This document shows, one piece after another, positions 33,611 through 42,650 of a stretch of 64,000 nucleotides of DNA; the first letter of the stretch is position 1; each line of letters starts with the position of its first letter. The notes under the pieces were generated by a model. It made no database searches. It was not told where the DNA came from and saw nothing but the letters and a program-made list of their open reading frames with translations. Source of the DNA: Sphingomonas kyeonggiensis (GTDB lineage Bacteria; Pseudomonadota; Alphaproteobacteria; Sphingomonadales; Sphingomonadaceae); contig NZ_JAUSTJ010000002.1 of assembly GCF_030812785.1 (NCBI RefSeq), positions 1,550,001 to 1,614,000 of the forward strand. Reading direction: 5' to 3'. The position numbers and the translations under genes are program-made.

Positions 33611-34795
33611 TCACCTGAACAAGCTCAGCGGGATCGCCTCGCCCATCTTCGTCTCGCCCGCGCCATTGGGGTGGAGATTGTCCCCACCCTGCAGCGCCGC
33701 GGCCAGCCGCTTCGGGTTGGCCGGATCCGCCACCACCTTTTCCAGGTCGACCACGGCATCGAAAGTGCCCGAGGTCCGGATCCAGTCGTTGATCGCGATA
33801 CGCAGCGCCTCGCCATCCGGCGTATGATAGCCCGCCCCCTCATAGGGCAGGATCGTCATCCCGATCACCTTGATGCCATGCGCATGCGCGCGCTGGACCA
33901 GTTGGCGATAACCGGCCTTCAGATCCTCGGGCGTGACGACAGCATGTCTGGTACCGTTCCGCTCCTTGCCCGAATTGCCGATATCGTTGACGCCTTCGAG
34001 CAGCACGACATGCGTGACGCCCGGCAGCGCCAGCACGTCGCGGTCGAACCGGGCGAGCGCACTCGGCCCCAGCCCGGGCTCGATCACGCGATTGCCCCCG
34101 ATTGCCTGGGTCACCACCACATGCGGCATCCCCGCCGCCGCGATCCGCCGGCCGAGCACATCGCCCCAGCGGCACACCGGCACCGCATCATTGGCGCAAC
34201 CGGTATTGTCGGTGATCGAGTCGCCATAGGCGATGATCACCGGGCGTGGCTTCGGCGCCAGCACATCGACTTCGGCCAGCAGCGGGCGCGGGTCCGATTG
34301 GCTGACCGGCGTGAAATCCCGGCCGGTGAAGTCGCCTGCCGGCGAGATCGCCGTCTTCGCCCCGCCCGCGCCGTGCACGGTGTCGATCTCCACCTTGTCG
34401 GGCATGTAGAGCGAGACGTCGATCAGGTCGAAAGCCTTGACCGGCAGCGCGACCGGATCGCTCACCAGCGGCGCACCGCCGCGCAGCTTGCCTTCGCCTT
34501 GCCCGTCAAAGGTAACCCGCACCGGTTTGCCCCCGGCAATCCGCACCGTCGCCGCGCCGATCCGCATCGCCGGGCCATAATCATTGGCCAGCCGGATGCG
34601 GACCTTGCTCCCCGCAGCCGCCACGCGCACCTGCATGCGCAACGTCGCATTCTCCAGCGACACGCGTTGCTCCGCCTGGGTCGCCTGCCACATGCTGGCG
34701 GTCCAGGCGGGGGTCCAGCCGTCAGGGCCGGCATGAGCGGGATTGGCGGCAAGCAGCAAGGGGGCGATTGCCGCTCCCAGGGGCACTAGGCGCAT
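33611..34795 (-). CDS. Secreted SGNH/GDSL hydrolase
   Basis: 394 residues with a signal peptide (about 1-22, ending ANPAHA). The SGNH blocks are present: block I IIAYGDSITDN (Ser), block II IGGNRVIEP (Gly), block III LLEGVNDIGN (Asn), and block V GDNLHPNGAGE (Asp/His). An N-terminal ~170-residue beta-rich domain precedes the hydrolase. That layout occurs in carbohydrate esterase and lysophospholipase-like enzymes; plant-polysaccharide deacetylation is plausible given the GH51 enzyme in the window, but this is speculative. It is a single gene, convergent with the ivd operon. Confidence 0.9.
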   Translation of the reverse strand: MRLVPLGAAIAPLLLAANPAHAGPDGWTPAWTASMWQATQAEQRVSLENATLRMQVRVAAAGSKVRIRLANDYGPAMRIGAATVRIAGGKPVRVTFDGQGEGKLRGGAPLVSDPVALPVKAFDLIDVSLYMPDKVEIDTVHGAGGAKTAISPAGDFTGRDFTPVSQSDPRPLLAEVDVLAPKPRPVIIAYGDSITDNTGCANDAVPVCRWGDVLGRRIAAAGMPHVVVTQAIGGNRVIEPGLGPSALARFDRDVLALPGVTHVVLLEGVNDIGNSGKERNGTRHAVVTPEDLKAGYRQLVQRAHAHGIKVIGMTILPYEGAGYHTPDGEALRIAINDWIRTSGTFDAVVDLEKVVADPANPKRLAAALQGGDNLHPNGAGETKMGEAIPLSLFR

Positions 34796-34870
34796 TCGGG
34801 TCTCTCCAGCTATTTTGCGGGCATATTATCTTATCAGTCTTATATTACTAGAGCGCAGTCTCGACTTCTT

Positions 34871-34896
34871 CTCTCCCCGGCCTGCGCCGGGGAGAG
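34871..34896. repeat. Solo CTCTCCCCGGC stem
   Basis: CTCTCCCCGGC (34871-34881) / GCCGGGGAGAG (34886-34896) with a 4-nt loop, between SGNH and M13 peptidase genes. A single-arm relative of the paired GC-rich palindromes. Confidence 0.65.
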
Positions 34897-34952
34897 ACGC
34901 AACAAACTGGCTAGTAACGCTCCTCTCCTGGTTTTCCGGAGGAGGAACCAGA

Positions 34953-37022
34953 TCACCAGATCTTCACGCGCTTGTCCGGCGCCAGGTAGAGCTTCTCGCC
35001 CTGCTGGACGTTGAACGCCGGATACCAGGCGTCGAGATTGCGCACGGTGAAGGCGCGCCAGCGGCCCGGCGCGTGCGCGTCGGTCGCCACTTCGGCCCGC
35101 AGCGCCTGGTCGCGCTGCTTCTCGCGCCAGCTCTGGGCGAAGGCGAGGAAGAAGCGCTGGTCGCCGGTCAGCCCGTTGATCACCGGCGCTTCCTTGCCCT
35201 TGAGCGAGGCGTGATAGGCCTCATAGGCGGCGGTCAGCCCGGCCACGTCGGCGATGTTCTCGGCCAGCACCTGCTTCCCGTTGAGGAACAGCCCCGGCAG
35301 CACTTCATAGGCGCTGTACTGCGCCGCCAGCGCGGCGCTCGCTGCCTGGAAATGCTTCAGGTCCTCGGGCGTCCACCAGTTGCGCAGCTTGCCCGCGCTG
35401 TCGAAGCTCGATCCGGTATTGTCGAAGCTGTGGCTGATCTCGTGCCCGATCGTCGCGCCGATCGAACCATAGTTCGCCGCCGCGTCCGACTTCGGGTCGT
35501 AGAAGGGCGCCTGCAGGATCGCCGCCGGGAAGTTGAGCGCGTTCTGCAGCGGCAGGTTTACCGCGTTGACGGTCTGCGGCGTCATCCACCACTCGCCCTT
35601 GTCGACCGGCTTGCCGATCTTGGCGAGCTGGTGCGCCGTCTCGGCCTTGTCCGCCCGGATCAAATTGCCCACCGGATCGTCCGCTTTCACCTCAAGCGAC
35701 GCATAGCTGCGCCACGTCTCGGGATAGCCCACGCCGACGCGCATCGTCTCGATCTTCTTGCGCGCCTCGGCCTTGGTCGCCTCGTCCATCCAGCTCAGCC
35801 CGGCGACGCGCTTGTCGAACGCCGCCTTGATATTGGTCACCATGTCCTGGATGTCGGTCTTCGACGAAGCCGGGAAGTAATCCTTCACATAGAGCTGGCC
35901 GACCGCGTCGCCGAGATTGTTGTTCACGCTGGCGATGGCGCGCTTGTCACGCGGGCGCATCGCCTGCTGGCCGCGCAGCTGCTTGGAGAAGAAGTCGAAG
36001 CTCGCCTGGTCGAATTTCGCCGGCAACACGGAGGTGACCTGGTTGATCTGGTGGAAGGCCAGCCAGTCCTGCCACGCCTCGATCGGCTCGCTCTCGACCA
36101 GCTTGGCCAGCTTCACCGTCGTGTCCGGCTGCCAGACGATGAACTCCTGCTGCCCGCTTAGTCCCGCCGCGGCCCAGAAGCCGTCCCAGTCGATCCCGGG
36201 CGCCTTGGCGGCGAAGTCGGCCTTCTTCCACCAATTGTCGGCCTTCTGCACGTCCTGGCTGGCGACCAGGTCGGTATGCGCGGTGGCGATCTTGGTCTCC
36301 AGGTCGAACACTCGCCCGGCCCGCGCCGCCGGATCGCTCATGCCGGCCAGCGTGAAGATCTTGACCACATAGGCCTTGTAGCCCTCGCGCGCCTTCTTCA
36401 TCTCGTCGGTCTGCGAGAGATAATAGTCGCGGTCTTCGAGCCCCAGCCCGCCCTGGAGCACATAGGGAACCGTGGTGTCGGGCTTGTCGAGCGCCTGGCT
36501 CACCCACAGGCCGAACAGATTCTCGGTGTGGAAATTGGTCGCGTTGAGCGGATCGACATCGGCGCGGACATTGCCGCCCAGCATCGCGGAAAGCTCCTTC
36601 TTGTCCTTGATCGCCGCGATCGCATCCAGGGTCGGCTTGAGCGGCGTGATCCCGCGCGCCTCGATGCCCCCAGTATCGGCATAGGCATTGTACCAGTCCG
36701 CGATCCGCCGCGTGTCGGTGCCCGCCGCGGCATTGGCCTTCAGCGCGGCATCGATGATCGCCTTGTTGTTCGCCTCGGCCTTGTTGAACACGTCGAGGAA
36801 CATGCCGGTCGCAGTACGGTCGGCCGGAATCTCGGTCTTCGCCCGCCATCCGCCATTGGCATATTCCTCGAAATCGTCGCCCGGCTTCACCTGCTTGTCG
36901 AGCCCGACCAGGTCGACGCCTACTCCGGTGCCGGCCGCGGCGGTGGTGCCGGCGCCCGAGCCGGACGGCGTGCAGGCGGTGGTCGCGAGCAGCGCCGCGA
37001 CAAGGAGCATATGGGTCTTCAA
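34953..37022 (-). CDS. M13-family metallopeptidase, lipoprotein
   Basis: 689 residues when started at TTG 37020-37022, which has AGGAGAG 6 bp upstream. The longer ATG frame adds 24 charged residues before a perfect lipoprotein leader. The leader is MLLVAALLATTAC, with the lipobox Cys near residue 17, so the protein should be a periplasm-facing lipoprotein. Neprilysin-family motifs: zinc site IGHEISHSFD (His527, Glu528, His531), third ligand region AENIADVAGL, substrate-binding NAVNLPLQNALNFPA, and the C-terminal NLDAWYPAFNVQQG. The family is usually 650-700 residues, so it is full length. It degrades short peptides. There are no obvious operon partners; it is divergent from liuB. Confidence 0.93.
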   Translation of the reverse strand: MKTHMLLVAALLATTACTPSGSGAGTTAAAGTGVGVDLVGLDKQVKPGDDFEEYANGGWRAKTEIPADRTATGMFLDVFNKAEANNKAIIDAALKANAAAGTDTRRIADWYNAYADTGGIEARGITPLKPTLDAIAAIKDKKELSAMLGGNVRADVDPLNATNFHTENLFGLWVSQALDKPDTTVPYVLQGGLGLEDRDYYLSQTDEMKKAREGYKAYVVKIFTLAGMSDPAARAGRVFDLETKIATAHTDLVASQDVQKADNWWKKADFAAKAPGIDWDGFWAAAGLSGQQEFIVWQPDTTVKLAKLVESEPIEAWQDWLAFHQINQVTSVLPAKFDQASFDFFSKQLRGQQAMRPRDKRAIASVNNNLGDAVGQLYVKDYFPASSKTDIQDMVTNIKAAFDKRVAGLSWMDEATKAEARKKIETMRVGVGYPETWRSYASLEVKADDPVGNLIRADKAETAHQLAKIGKPVDKGEWWMTPQTVNAVNLPLQNALNFPAAILQAPFYDPKSDAAANYGSIGATIGHEISHSFDNTGSSFDSAGKLRNWWTPEDLKHFQAASAALAAQYSAYEVLPGLFLNGKQVLAENIADVAGLTAAYEAYHASLKGKEAPVINGLTGDQRFFLAFAQSWREKQRDQALRAEVATDAHAPGRWRAFTVRNLDAWYPAFNVQQGEKLYLAPDKRVKIW

Positions 37023-37149
37023 CGCGACTCTCCTGTATTGCTGTATGGCAGGGGTGCTACTCCTGCGATCCGCTTTTCGCCAGCACCTTCCCATGCCCGC
37101 TTCGGCGGTGTAGGGAGAGGAAAACTAGGACAGGAAGGATGCCCTATCT

Positions 37150-38751
37150 ATGAGCGCCCCGGTGCTCGATTCGAGGGTTGCGGCGGACGCGGAAGACTTC
37201 CGCGCACGCGCCGCGCATAACCGCACGCTGGTCGAACAACTCCGCGCCGATGTCGCCCAGGCGGCGCTCGGCGGCAGCGAGTCGTCACGCGAACGCCACA
37301 CCGCCCGCGGCAAGCTGCTGCCCCGCGAGCGAGTCGAGCGCCTGCTCGATCCGGGCGCGCCGTTCCTCGAGATCGGCCAGCTCGCCGCCTGCGACATGTA
37401 CGAAGGCGAAGTCCCCGGCGCCGGCATGATCGCCGGCATCGGCCGCGTCTCGGGCCGCACCGTGATGATCGTCTGCAACGACGCCACGGTGAAGGGCGGC
37501 ACCTACTACCCGATGACGGTGAAGAAGCATCTCCGCGCCCAGGAGATCGCCGAGCAGAACCGACTGCCCTGCATCTATCTGGTCGATTCGGGCGGCGCCA
37601 ACCTGCCCCACCAGGCCGAGGTCTTCCCCGACCGCGATCATTTCGGCCGGATCTTCTTCAACCAGGCGAACATGAGCGCCAAGGGCATCCCGCAGATCGC
37701 CTGCGTGATGGGCAGCTGCACCGCCGGCGGCGCATACGTCCCCGCCATGTCCGACGAGACGGTCATCGTCCGCGCGCAGGGCACGATCTTCCTCGCCGGC
37801 CCGCCCTTGGTGAAAGCCGCCACCGGCGAGGTCATCACCGCCGAGGACCTTGGCGGCGGCGACCTGCATGCCCGCAAGTCGGGTGTGGTCGATCATCTCG
37901 CCGAGAATGACGAGCATGCGCTGACCATCGTCCGCGACATCGTCAGCCACCTCCCCGCCGATCGTACCCCGGACCTCGCCCTGCTCGATCCCCGCGCGCC
38001 GAAATATGCGCCCGAGGAGCTGTACGGCATCATCCCCGAGGACGTCCGCGCACCCTATGACGTACACGAGGTGATCGCCCGCATCGTCGACGGCAGTGAG
38101 TTCCACGAGTTCAAGGCGCTCTACGGCAGCTCGCTGGTCTGCGGTTTCGCGCATATCTGGGGCATGCCGGTGGGCATCATCGCCAACAACGGCGTGCTGT
38201 TCAGCGAGAGCGCGCAGAAGGGGGCGCATTTCATCGAGCTGGCCTGCCAGCGCCGCATCCCCCTGCTCTTCCTCCAGAACATCTCCGGCTTCATGGTCGG
38301 CGGCAAGTATGAGGCGGAAGGCATTGCGAAACATGGCGCAAAGCTGGTCACCGCCGTCGCCACCGCGACTGTGCCCAAGATCACCGTGCTGATCGGCGGC
38401 AGCTTCGGAGCCGGCAATTACGGCATGTGCGGCCGCGCCTATTCGCCCCGCTTCCTGTTCACCTGGCCCAACAGCCGCATCTCGGTGATGGGCGGCGAGC
38501 AGGCGGCGAGCGTGCTCGCCACCGTCCACCGTGACGCGGACAAATGGACGCCGGAAGAGACCGAGGCGTTCAAGGCCCCGATCCGCCAGCGCTACGAGGA
38601 CGAAGGCAACCCCTGGCACGCCACCGCGCGGCTATGGGACGACGGCATCATCGACCCGGCCCAGACTCGCGACGTCCTCGGCATCGCCCTGGCGGCCACG
38701 CTGAATGCTCCGATCCCCGAGCGGCCCGCGTTCGGCGTGTTCCGGATGTGA
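37150..38751 (+). CDS. liuB: 3-methylcrotonyl-CoA carboxylase, beta (carboxyltransferase) subunit
   Basis: 533 residues with the two crotonase-like halves of biotin-dependent carboxyltransferases. Visible motifs: [71 protein letters not shown], and in the second half [20 protein letters not shown] and [20 protein letters not shown]. These are typical of MccB/LiuB rather than PccB. It carboxylates 3-methylcrotonyl-CoA, using the biotinyl subunit encoded at 40222. AAGGAT lies upstream. The DUF559 element begins 22 bp after its stop codon, separating it from the rest of the leu-catabolic genes. Confidence 0.95.
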   Translation: MSAPVLDSRVAADAEDFRARAAHNRTLVEQLRADVAQAALGGSESSRERHTARGKLLPRERVERLLDPGAPFLEIGQLAACDMYEGEVPGAGMIAGIGRVSGRTVMIVCNDATVKGGTYYPMTVKKHLRAQEIAEQNRLPCIYLVDSGGANLPHQAEVFPDRDHFGRIFFNQANMSAKGIPQIACVMGSCTAGGAYVPAMSDETVIVRAQGTIFLAGPPLVKAATGEVITAEDLGGGDLHARKSGVVDHLAENDEHALTIVRDIVSHLPADRTPDLALLDPRAPKYAPEELYGIIPEDVRAPYDVHEVIARIVDGSEFHEFKALYGSSLVCGFAHIWGMPVGIIANNGVLFSESAQKGAHFIELACQRRIPLLFLQNISGFMVGGKYEAEGIAKHGAKLVTAVATATVPKITVLIGGSFGAGNYGMCGRAYSPRFLFTWPNSRISVMGGEQAASVLATVHRDADKWTPEETEAFKAPIRQRYEDEGNPWHATARLWDDGIIDPAQTRDVLGIALAATLNAPIPERPAFGVFRM

Positions 38752-38771
38752 TGAAGCCAAACGCCCCCTTC

Positions 38772-39203
38772 TCATTCCTCCCCGAGCTTGCCTCGGGGAG
38801 GGGGACCGCCCGGCGAAGCCGGGTGGTGGAGGGGCAAGCGCGCAAGCGCTTCCGCGACGATCCCGCGCAGAACAGCATCAAGGTCCTGGAGAACCTCGGC
38901 CGCAGGAACCCGCAGCGTCGCAATCCCGCAATCCGCCAACCACACATCCCGTCGCGCATCACGCACCGGCCTCTCACCAAAGTCATGCGCCTCGCCATCC
39001 ACTTCGATCGCGAGCCGCGCATCGCTGCAATAGAAGTCGAGACTGAATGCACCCGTCGCATGCTCGTGACGAAACTTGAGCCCAGCAGGCCGCTTGCGCA
39101 GCTCGCGCCACAGCAGCCCCTCGGGCAAACTCATCGCGCGTCGCCTTGCCCGCGCCCGCTGCACAGCGCGCTTGCTCCCTTTCGGCGCATGATCCTTGAA
39201 CAT
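38772..39203 (-). CDS. DUF559 (PD-(D/E)xK) endonuclease-like protein
   Basis: 143 residues from ATG 39201-39203, preceded by GAGGGG from the right repeat arm; the open frame extends further but runs through the arm. The DUF559 core is clear: SLPEGLLWRELRKRPAGLKF (N-terminal helix), then the nuclease centre FSLDFYCSDARLAIEVDGEA (Asp, and Glu-x-Asp), RRDVWLADCGIATLRVPAAE and a C-terminal helix. DUF559 proteins are related to very-short-patch-repair and restriction-type endonucleases; roles are mostly unproven. The stop codon and last ~20 residues (LHHPASPGGPPP region) come from the left repeat arm, so gene and repeat evolved as one unit. Opposite in direction to the flanking liu genes. Confidence 0.88.
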   Translation of the reverse strand: MFKDHAPKGSKRAVQRARARRRAMSLPEGLLWRELRKRPAGLKFRHEHATGAFSLDFYCSDARLAIEVDGEAHDFGERPVRDARRDVWLADCGIATLRVPAAEVLQDLDAVLRGIVAEALARLPLHHPASPGGPPPRGKLGEE

Positions 39204-39266
39204 CGCAACCGCCCCTCCACCATGCTTCGCATGGTCCCCCTCCCCGAGACTAGCTCGGGGAGGAAT
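38774..39266. mobile_element. 493-bp element: DUF559 gene framed by inverted repeats
   Basis: Outer ends are a perfect 14-bp inverted repeat, ATTCCTCCCCGAGC at 38774-38787 and its complement at 39253-39266. Full arms are 38774-38835 and 39211-39266. Each reads inward as a CCTCCCCGAG stem-loop, then GGGGGACC, a second stem with variable sequence, and GGTGGAGGGGC. Between the arms lies a single gene for a DUF559 endonuclease whose last ~20 codons are the left arm itself. The ORF-less relative at 30838-30986 has the same arm plan. The element begins 22 bp after liuB and ends 13 bp before the next start codon. No target-site duplication is obvious. Confidence 0.7.
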
Positions 39267-39279
39267 TGAAAGATCCGGA

Positions 39280-39792
39280 ATGAAGCAGCTTCTATTCGCC
39301 CTCGCCCTCCTCGCCCCGCTCCCGGCGCTGGCGCAATCCGGTCCCGTCACCCCCACGCAGAAGCTCCCCCCGGCCAACCCGCTTCCCTATGAGGACGCCG
39401 AGGCCGCCGCGGTGATGACCCCGATCAATGCGATGTTCGCCGGCCTCGCCGCGCATGACGGCGCCGCGATCCTCGCCCAGACGCGCCCCGAGGGCGGCGC
39501 CACCGTCGCGGTCGAGAAACCCGATGGCAGCCGCGCGATCCGTCACCTGAGCTGGGCCGAGTTCGCCGCCGGCATTAAGCCTGGCCCGGAGAAGCTCGAG
39601 GAGCGCATCTCCACCCCCGCGATCGAAGTCGATGGCGACATCGCCATGGTCTGGGCGCCCTTTGTCTTCCTGATCGACGGCAAGGCGCATCATTGCGGCA
39701 CCAATCATTTCGATCTGATCCGCGAGAACGGGTCGTGGAAGGTGCTCAACGTCACCTGGTCGCAGCGCACCGCGGGCTGCACCGCCCAATGA
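39280..39792 (+). CDS. Secreted NTF2-like (SnoaL/DUF4440-type) protein
   Basis: 170 residues from ATG 39280 (the frame is open 28 codons further, into the repeat arm). Signal peptide MKQLLFALALLAPLPALAQS. The mature part, with FAGLAAHDGAAILAQTRPEG, ISTPAIEVDGDIAMVWAPFV and HHCGTNHFDLIRENGSWKVL, has the cone-shaped NTF2-like pattern. Function is unknown; such proteins bind small molecules or act as weak enzymes. It overlaps the next gene by 4 bp. Its upstream purine-rich stretch lies in the end of the DUF559 element, so that element may supply translation or promoter signals. Confidence 0.8.
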   Translation: MKQLLFALALLAPLPALAQSGPVTPTQKLPPANPLPYEDAEAAAVMTPINAMFAGLAAHDGAAILAQTRPEGGATVAVEKPDGSRAIRHLSWAEFAAGIKPGPEKLEERISTPAIEVDGDIAMVWAPFVFLIDGKAHHCGTNHFDLIRENGSWKVLNVTWSQRTAGCTAQ

Positions 39793-40097
39793 GCCGGGAC
39801 ACGCTCTTCCTGCTCGATCCCGACTGGGCCGACCCGGCCTATGGCGGTGAACGGCATTTCTACTGCAAGGAATGCATGATCGTTGAGGGCCTGCTCGCCA
39901 CCTTCCCCGAGCGCGCGGCGAACATCGACGTGGTCCGCGTCGCCTGGCCCCGCCCTCGCACCGCGGTGGTCGAGGCGATCGGCGAGGACAACCAGAACCT
40001 GCCCGCCCTCGTGTGGGACGGAGGGTTCGCCAACGACATCGAAGCCCTGCTCGCCGCACTGGCCGAGCGCCACGGTTTCCCGGAGCGACACCCTTGA
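39789..40097 (+). CDS. DUF3088 family protein
   Basis: 102 residues from ATG 39789, overlapping the previous stop (ATGA). The sequence MSRDTLFLLDPDWADPAYGG, HFYCKECMIVEGLLATFPER and DNQNLPALVWDG matches the small DUF3088 family, which has a thioredoxin-like look with a C-x2-C (YCKECM). Function unknown. It is in an operon with the NTF2-like gene and followed 124 bp later by liuD. Confidence 0.8.
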   Translation: MSRDTLFLLDPDWADPAYGGERHFYCKECMIVEGLLATFPERAANIDVVRVAWPRPRTAVVEAIGEDNQNLPALVWDGGFANDIEALLAALAERHGFPERHP

Positions 40098-40221
40098 GTG
40101 CTGGAAATGTAGGATTTTCCATGTTGAAACGAGACTCGGGAGCGTCCCGATGCTGGCCGCGCGCCTGTGCGTGGGGATTCAAGGGATTCAAGATAATGCA
40201 CAACCAGATGGTTGAATATCG

Positions 40222-42090
40222 ATGATCAATTCCCTCCTGATCGCCAATCGCGGCGAGATCGCCTGCCGCATCATCCGCACCGCCCGCGCGCTCGGCATCC
40301 GCACCGTCGCGGTCTATTCGGACGCCGACGCCAAGGCGCTGCACGTCCGCCAGGCGGATGAGGCGGTGCATATCGGCCCGTCCCCCGCCCGCGAGAGCTA
40401 CCTGGTCGGCGAGAAGATCATCGCCGCGGCCAAGCAGACCGGCGCCGAGGCGATCCATCCCGGCTATGGCTTCCTCTCGGAGAATGCCGACTTCGCCGAG
40501 GCGGTGATCGCCGCGAGGCTGGTCTGGGTCGGCCCCAGGCCCGACAGCATCCGCGCCATGGGCCTGAAGGACGCCGCCAAGGCACGCATGATCGCGGCCG
40601 GCGTGCCGGTCACCCCCGGCTATCTCGGCGAGGACCAGTCCCCCGACCGGCTCCAGGCCGAGGCGGACGCGATCGGCTATCCCGTCCTGATCAAGGCGGT
40701 GGCCGGCGGCGGCGGCAAGGGCATGCGGCTGGTCGAGGCGTCGGGCGATTTCCTCGACGCCCTCGCCTCGTGCCAGCGCGAGGCCGCCAGTTCGTTCGGC
40801 GACGACCGGGTGCTGCTCGAGAAGTACATCCTCTCGCCCCGCCACATCGAAGTGCAGGTGTTCGGCGACACGCACGGCGACGTCGTCCATCTGTTCGAGC
40901 GCGACTGCTCGCTCCAGCGCCGTCACCAGAAGGTGATCGAGGAAGCCCCGGCCCCCGGCATGGACGAGCAGACCCGCGAGGCGATCTGCGCCGCCGCCGT
41001 CCGTGCGGCCAAGGCAGTCGATTATGTCGGCGCCGGCACGATCGAGTTCATCGCCGATGCCAGCGAAGGCCTGCGCGCCGACCGCATCTGGTTCATGGAG
41101 ATGAACACTCGCCTCCAGGTCGAGCATCCGGTGACCGAGGAGATCACCGGCCAGGACCTGGTCGAATGGCAGCTGCGCGTCGCCAGTGGCGAACCGCTGC
41201 CGCTGCGCCAGGAAGAGCTGGAAATCCAGGGCTGGGCGATGGAAGCGCGCCTCTATGCGGAGGATCCGGCTACCGGCTTCCTGCCCTCGATCGGCCCGCT
41301 CACCGAGTTCGACCTCAATGATGGCCTTATCCGCTCGGACAGCGGCGTCGAGGAAGGCGGCGAGGTGTCTCCCTTCTACGACCCGATGATCGCCAAGCTG
41401 ATCGCCTGCGGGCTGGACCGCGAGGATGCCATCGCCCGGCTCTCCAATGCGCTGCTCGGCACCAGCGTCTGGCCGGTCCGCACCAACGGCGCCTTCCTGA
41501 TCAAGGCGCTGGCCGATCCGGACTTCGCCGCAGGCAATCTCGACACCGGCCTGATCGCCCGCAAGGGCGACGCGTGGCTGCCGCCCAGGCTGCCGAGCGA
41601 CGAGGTCCTGCGCGGCGCCGCCTGGCGGCTGATCGAGAACGAGGAAGGCGAGACACCGCGCCTGCCCGGCTTCCGCCTCAATGCGCCGCAGCGCCTCCAG
41701 ACCGTGCTCGACGTCCACGGCACCCGCGTGCCGGTCGATTTCGTCGAGCCCGCCGAGAACTGGTACATGCGCCACCTCGACGACCGGGTGATGGTCAACG
41801 AGGAAGGCCAGACCTTCGCGATCCGCCTCGCCCGGTTCGACGGTGCCACCGGCGCCTCGGCCGGCGACGGCGCGATCCTGGCGCCGATGCCGGGCCGCGT
41901 CACCTCGGTGGAGGTCGCTGCGGGCGAAGCGGTAACCAAGGGCCAGCGCCTCGTCACGCTCGAGGCGATGAAGATGGAGCATGGCCTCACCGCCCCGTTC
42001 GATGGCACGATCGCCGAATTGAACGTGGCGCAGGGCAGCCAGGTGACCGAAGGTGCCCTGCTGGTGAAGGTCGAGAAGATAGAATCCTAA
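40222..42090 (+). CDS. liuD: 3-methylcrotonyl-CoA carboxylase, alpha (biotin) subunit
   Basis: 622 residues. Biotin-carboxylase half: INSLLIANRGEIACRIIRTA, ATP-grasp glycine loop AVAGGGGKGMRLVE, and MEMNTRLQVEHPVTEEITGQ. The middle BT domain is about residues 450-560. The biotinyl-carrier domain ends with EAMKMEHGL; Lys584 carries biotin. It matches MccA/LiuD length and order. With LiuB it forms 3-methylcrotonyl-CoA carboxylase (leucine degradation). liuB and liuD are separated by the DUF559 element and two small genes, unusual for a pathway normally encoded together; the enoyl-CoA hydratase LiuC and HMG-CoA lyase LiuE are not in the window. Confidence 0.95.
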   Translation: MINSLLIANRGEIACRIIRTARALGIRTVAVYSDADAKALHVRQADEAVHIGPSPARESYLVGEKIIAAAKQTGAEAIHPGYGFLSENADFAEAVIAARLVWVGPRPDSIRAMGLKDAAKARMIAAGVPVTPGYLGEDQSPDRLQAEADAIGYPVLIKAVAGGGGKGMRLVEASGDFLDALASCQREAASSFGDDRVLLEKYILSPRHIEVQVFGDTHGDVVHLFERDCSLQRRHQKVIEEAPAPGMDEQTREAICAAAVRAAKAVDYVGAGTIEFIADASEGLRADRIWFMEMNTRLQVEHPVTEEITGQDLVEWQLRVASGEPLPLRQEELEIQGWAMEARLYAEDPATGFLPSIGPLTEFDLNDGLIRSDSGVEEGGEVSPFYDPMIAKLIACGLDREDAIARLSNALLGTSVWPVRTNGAFLIKALADPDFAAGNLDTGLIARKGDAWLPPRLPSDEVLRGAAWRLIENEEGETPRLPGFRLNAPQRLQTVLDVHGTRVPVDFVEPAENWYMRHLDDRVMVNEEGQTFAIRLARFDGATGASAGDGAILAPMPGRVTSVEVAAGEAVTKGQRLVTLEAMKMEHGLTAPFDGTIAELNVAQGSQVTEGALLVKVEKIES

Positions 42091-42093
42091 TCC

Positions 42094-42174
42094 GTCATCC
42101 CCGCGCAGGCGGGGATCCAGAGCCAAACAGGTCTGGTTTCTGTTACCCTGGATCCCCGCCTTCGCGGGGATGAC
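42094..42174. repeat. Paired palindrome, 27-bp arms (GTCATCCCCGC family)
   Basis: 42094-42120 against 42148-42174, spacer 27 bp; nearly perfect, one mismatch at the inner loop (CGCAGGCG versus CGAAGGCG form). It lies 3 bp after liuD and between co-directional genes. Confidence 0.85.
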
Positions 42175-42194
42175 GAAAAGAGAAGTGAAGCGAC

Positions 42195-42650
42195 ATGGCA
42201 GGCAGGTTCTACGACGAATGGCAGGTCGGCGACACGGTCGCCCACGAGCTCCGCCGCACGGTGACGGAGACCGACAACCTGCTGTTCTCGACCATGACCC
42301 ACAACACCCAGCCGCTCCACCTCGATGCCGAGGCGGCGCGGACGAGCGAGTTCGGCCAGATCCTCGTCAACGGCACCTTCACCTTCAGCCTGATGGTCGG
42401 CGTCACCGTGGGAGACACCACAGCCGGCACGCTGGTCGCGAACCTGGGTTATGACGAACTGCGCATGCCCAAGCCGGTGTTCATCGGCGATACGCTCCGG
42501 GCGACGAGCGAAGTGATCGAGCTGCGCCCGAGCAAGTCTCGCCCCGGCCAGGGCATCGTCACCTGGCGGCACCGCATGCTCAACCAGCGCGACGAAGTGG
42601 TCTGCGAATGCCTGCGCTCGGCCCTGCTCAAGAGCCGGCCGGCAGCGTGA
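42195..42650 (+). CDS. MaoC-family acyl-CoA dehydratase/hydratase
   Basis: 151 residues, hot-dog fold. The family motif is DNLLFSTMTHNTQPLHLDAE, with the catalytic Asp/His (YxxxxxDxxxxH pattern), followed by FGQILVNGTFTFSLMVGVTV and PVFIGDTLRATSEVIELRPS. MaoC hydratases act on short enoyl-CoAs such as mesaconyl- or crotonyl-CoA, so it could serve branched-chain acyl-CoA breakdown next to liuD. It overlaps the amine oxidase gene by 4 bp (GTGA). GAAGCG precedes the start. Confidence 0.9.
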   Translation: MAGRFYDEWQVGDTVAHELRRTVTETDNLLFSTMTHNTQPLHLDAEAARTSEFGQILVNGTFTFSLMVGVTVGDTTAGTLVANLGYDELRMPKPVFIGDTLRATSEVIELRPSKSRPGQGIVTWRHRMLNQRDEVVCECLRSALLKSRPAA

